From contig JALQCR010000023.1 in assembly GCA_023336205.1 (NCBI GenBank), positions 1 through 64,000 of the forward strand: 64,000 bases of DNA, read 5' to 3'. A program made the translations under genes and the position numbers. The stretch is from Pseudanabaena sp. Salubria-1 (GTDB taxonomy: Bacteria; Cyanobacteriota; Cyanobacteriia; Pseudanabaenales; Pseudanabaenaceae). Shown here piece after piece: positions 63,975 through 64,000 of this stretch. The notes below the pieces were generated by a model. It was not told where the DNA came from. It worked only from the letters and a program-made list of their open reading frames with translations, and did not search any database. Within the stretch, counting starts at the first letter, position 1; every line of letters begins with the position of its first letter.

Positions 63975-64000
63975 AGAAGAGTGTGAAGCTGACGGAGACC
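63839..64000 (-). CDS. Partial minus-strand gene interrupting hsdR (likely mobile element)
   Basis: The minus strand from the window edge is open for 53 codons to the TGA at 63839-63841 (LPRTNPPPASASIAKREKLD, then FRIEFARITIVSS). The run begins just where HsdR homology ends, so this is likely the C-terminus of a gene on an inserted element, perhaps a transposase. No family recognised. The chance of a random open stretch of this length is not negligible. Confidence 0.4.
   Translation of the reverse strand, partial: GLRQLHTLLYQQKSLPILQILPRTNPPPASASIAKREKLDFRIEFARITIVSS

Overview
The window looks like a cyanobacterial chromosome, probably Pseudanabaena-like. The palindrome GCGATCGC (HIP1) is scattered through the coding and intergenic DNA. 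The gene content is also cyanobacterial: PIN/TRAM membrane protein, pentapeptide-repeat protein, Uma2 nuclease, HEAT-repeat aminopeptidase, large TPR and STAND proteins, heptamer repeats. All product names come from reading translations; no database search was run.

About 40% of the window is mobile DNA. There are five apparently identical 1258-bp IS4/IS701-like elements (called IS-A here), plus an old diverged remnant of the same kind. There are also three IS30 copies (1087 bp), two IS1 copies (818 bp), one ISKra4-like, one ISNCY-like, one ISL3-like and one NF041680-like element, a truncated DDE transposase and a 4.2-kb Tn3-family transposon. Several are nested inside each other.

Layout. 1-7.3 kb: end of a tyrosine recombinase, a CARF-like remnant, then an IS-A/GAF-fragment/IS-A composite lying inside an old IS remnant. 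7.3-12.9 kb: a nucleoside-phosphorylase/TPR fusion and further TPR genes, joined by an IS1 that lacks target duplications. 12.9-17.1 kb: the Tn3 transposon. 17.1-25.5 kb: secreted proteins, a nuclease gene broken by ISKra4 and IS30, and a response regulator. 25.6-29.1 kb: a STAND NTPase split by IS-A. 29.5-32.2 kb: LuxR-type regulator, sugar transferase, epimerase. 32.3-34.2 kb: DUF29 and chorismate-enzyme pseudogenes. 34.3-50.8 kb: a mostly intact housekeeping-like block whose intergenic spaces hold perfect hairpins. 50.9-54.4 kb: ISL3, a cytosine methyltransferase remnant, IS30, a glycosyltransferase. 54.4-64 kb: a type I restriction-modification locus (M, S, R) enclosing a Septu-like ATPase/HNH pair.

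The defence-type genes (CARF protein, phosphorylase-TPR, STAND NTPase, cytosine methyltransferase, hsdS, the ATPase, hsdR) are almost all interrupted or truncated, mostly by IS elements. The 34-50 kb block is largely spared. The picture is a defence island eroding under an IS expansion. Several genes are cut by insertions whose removal restores an open frame, so those insertions look recent.
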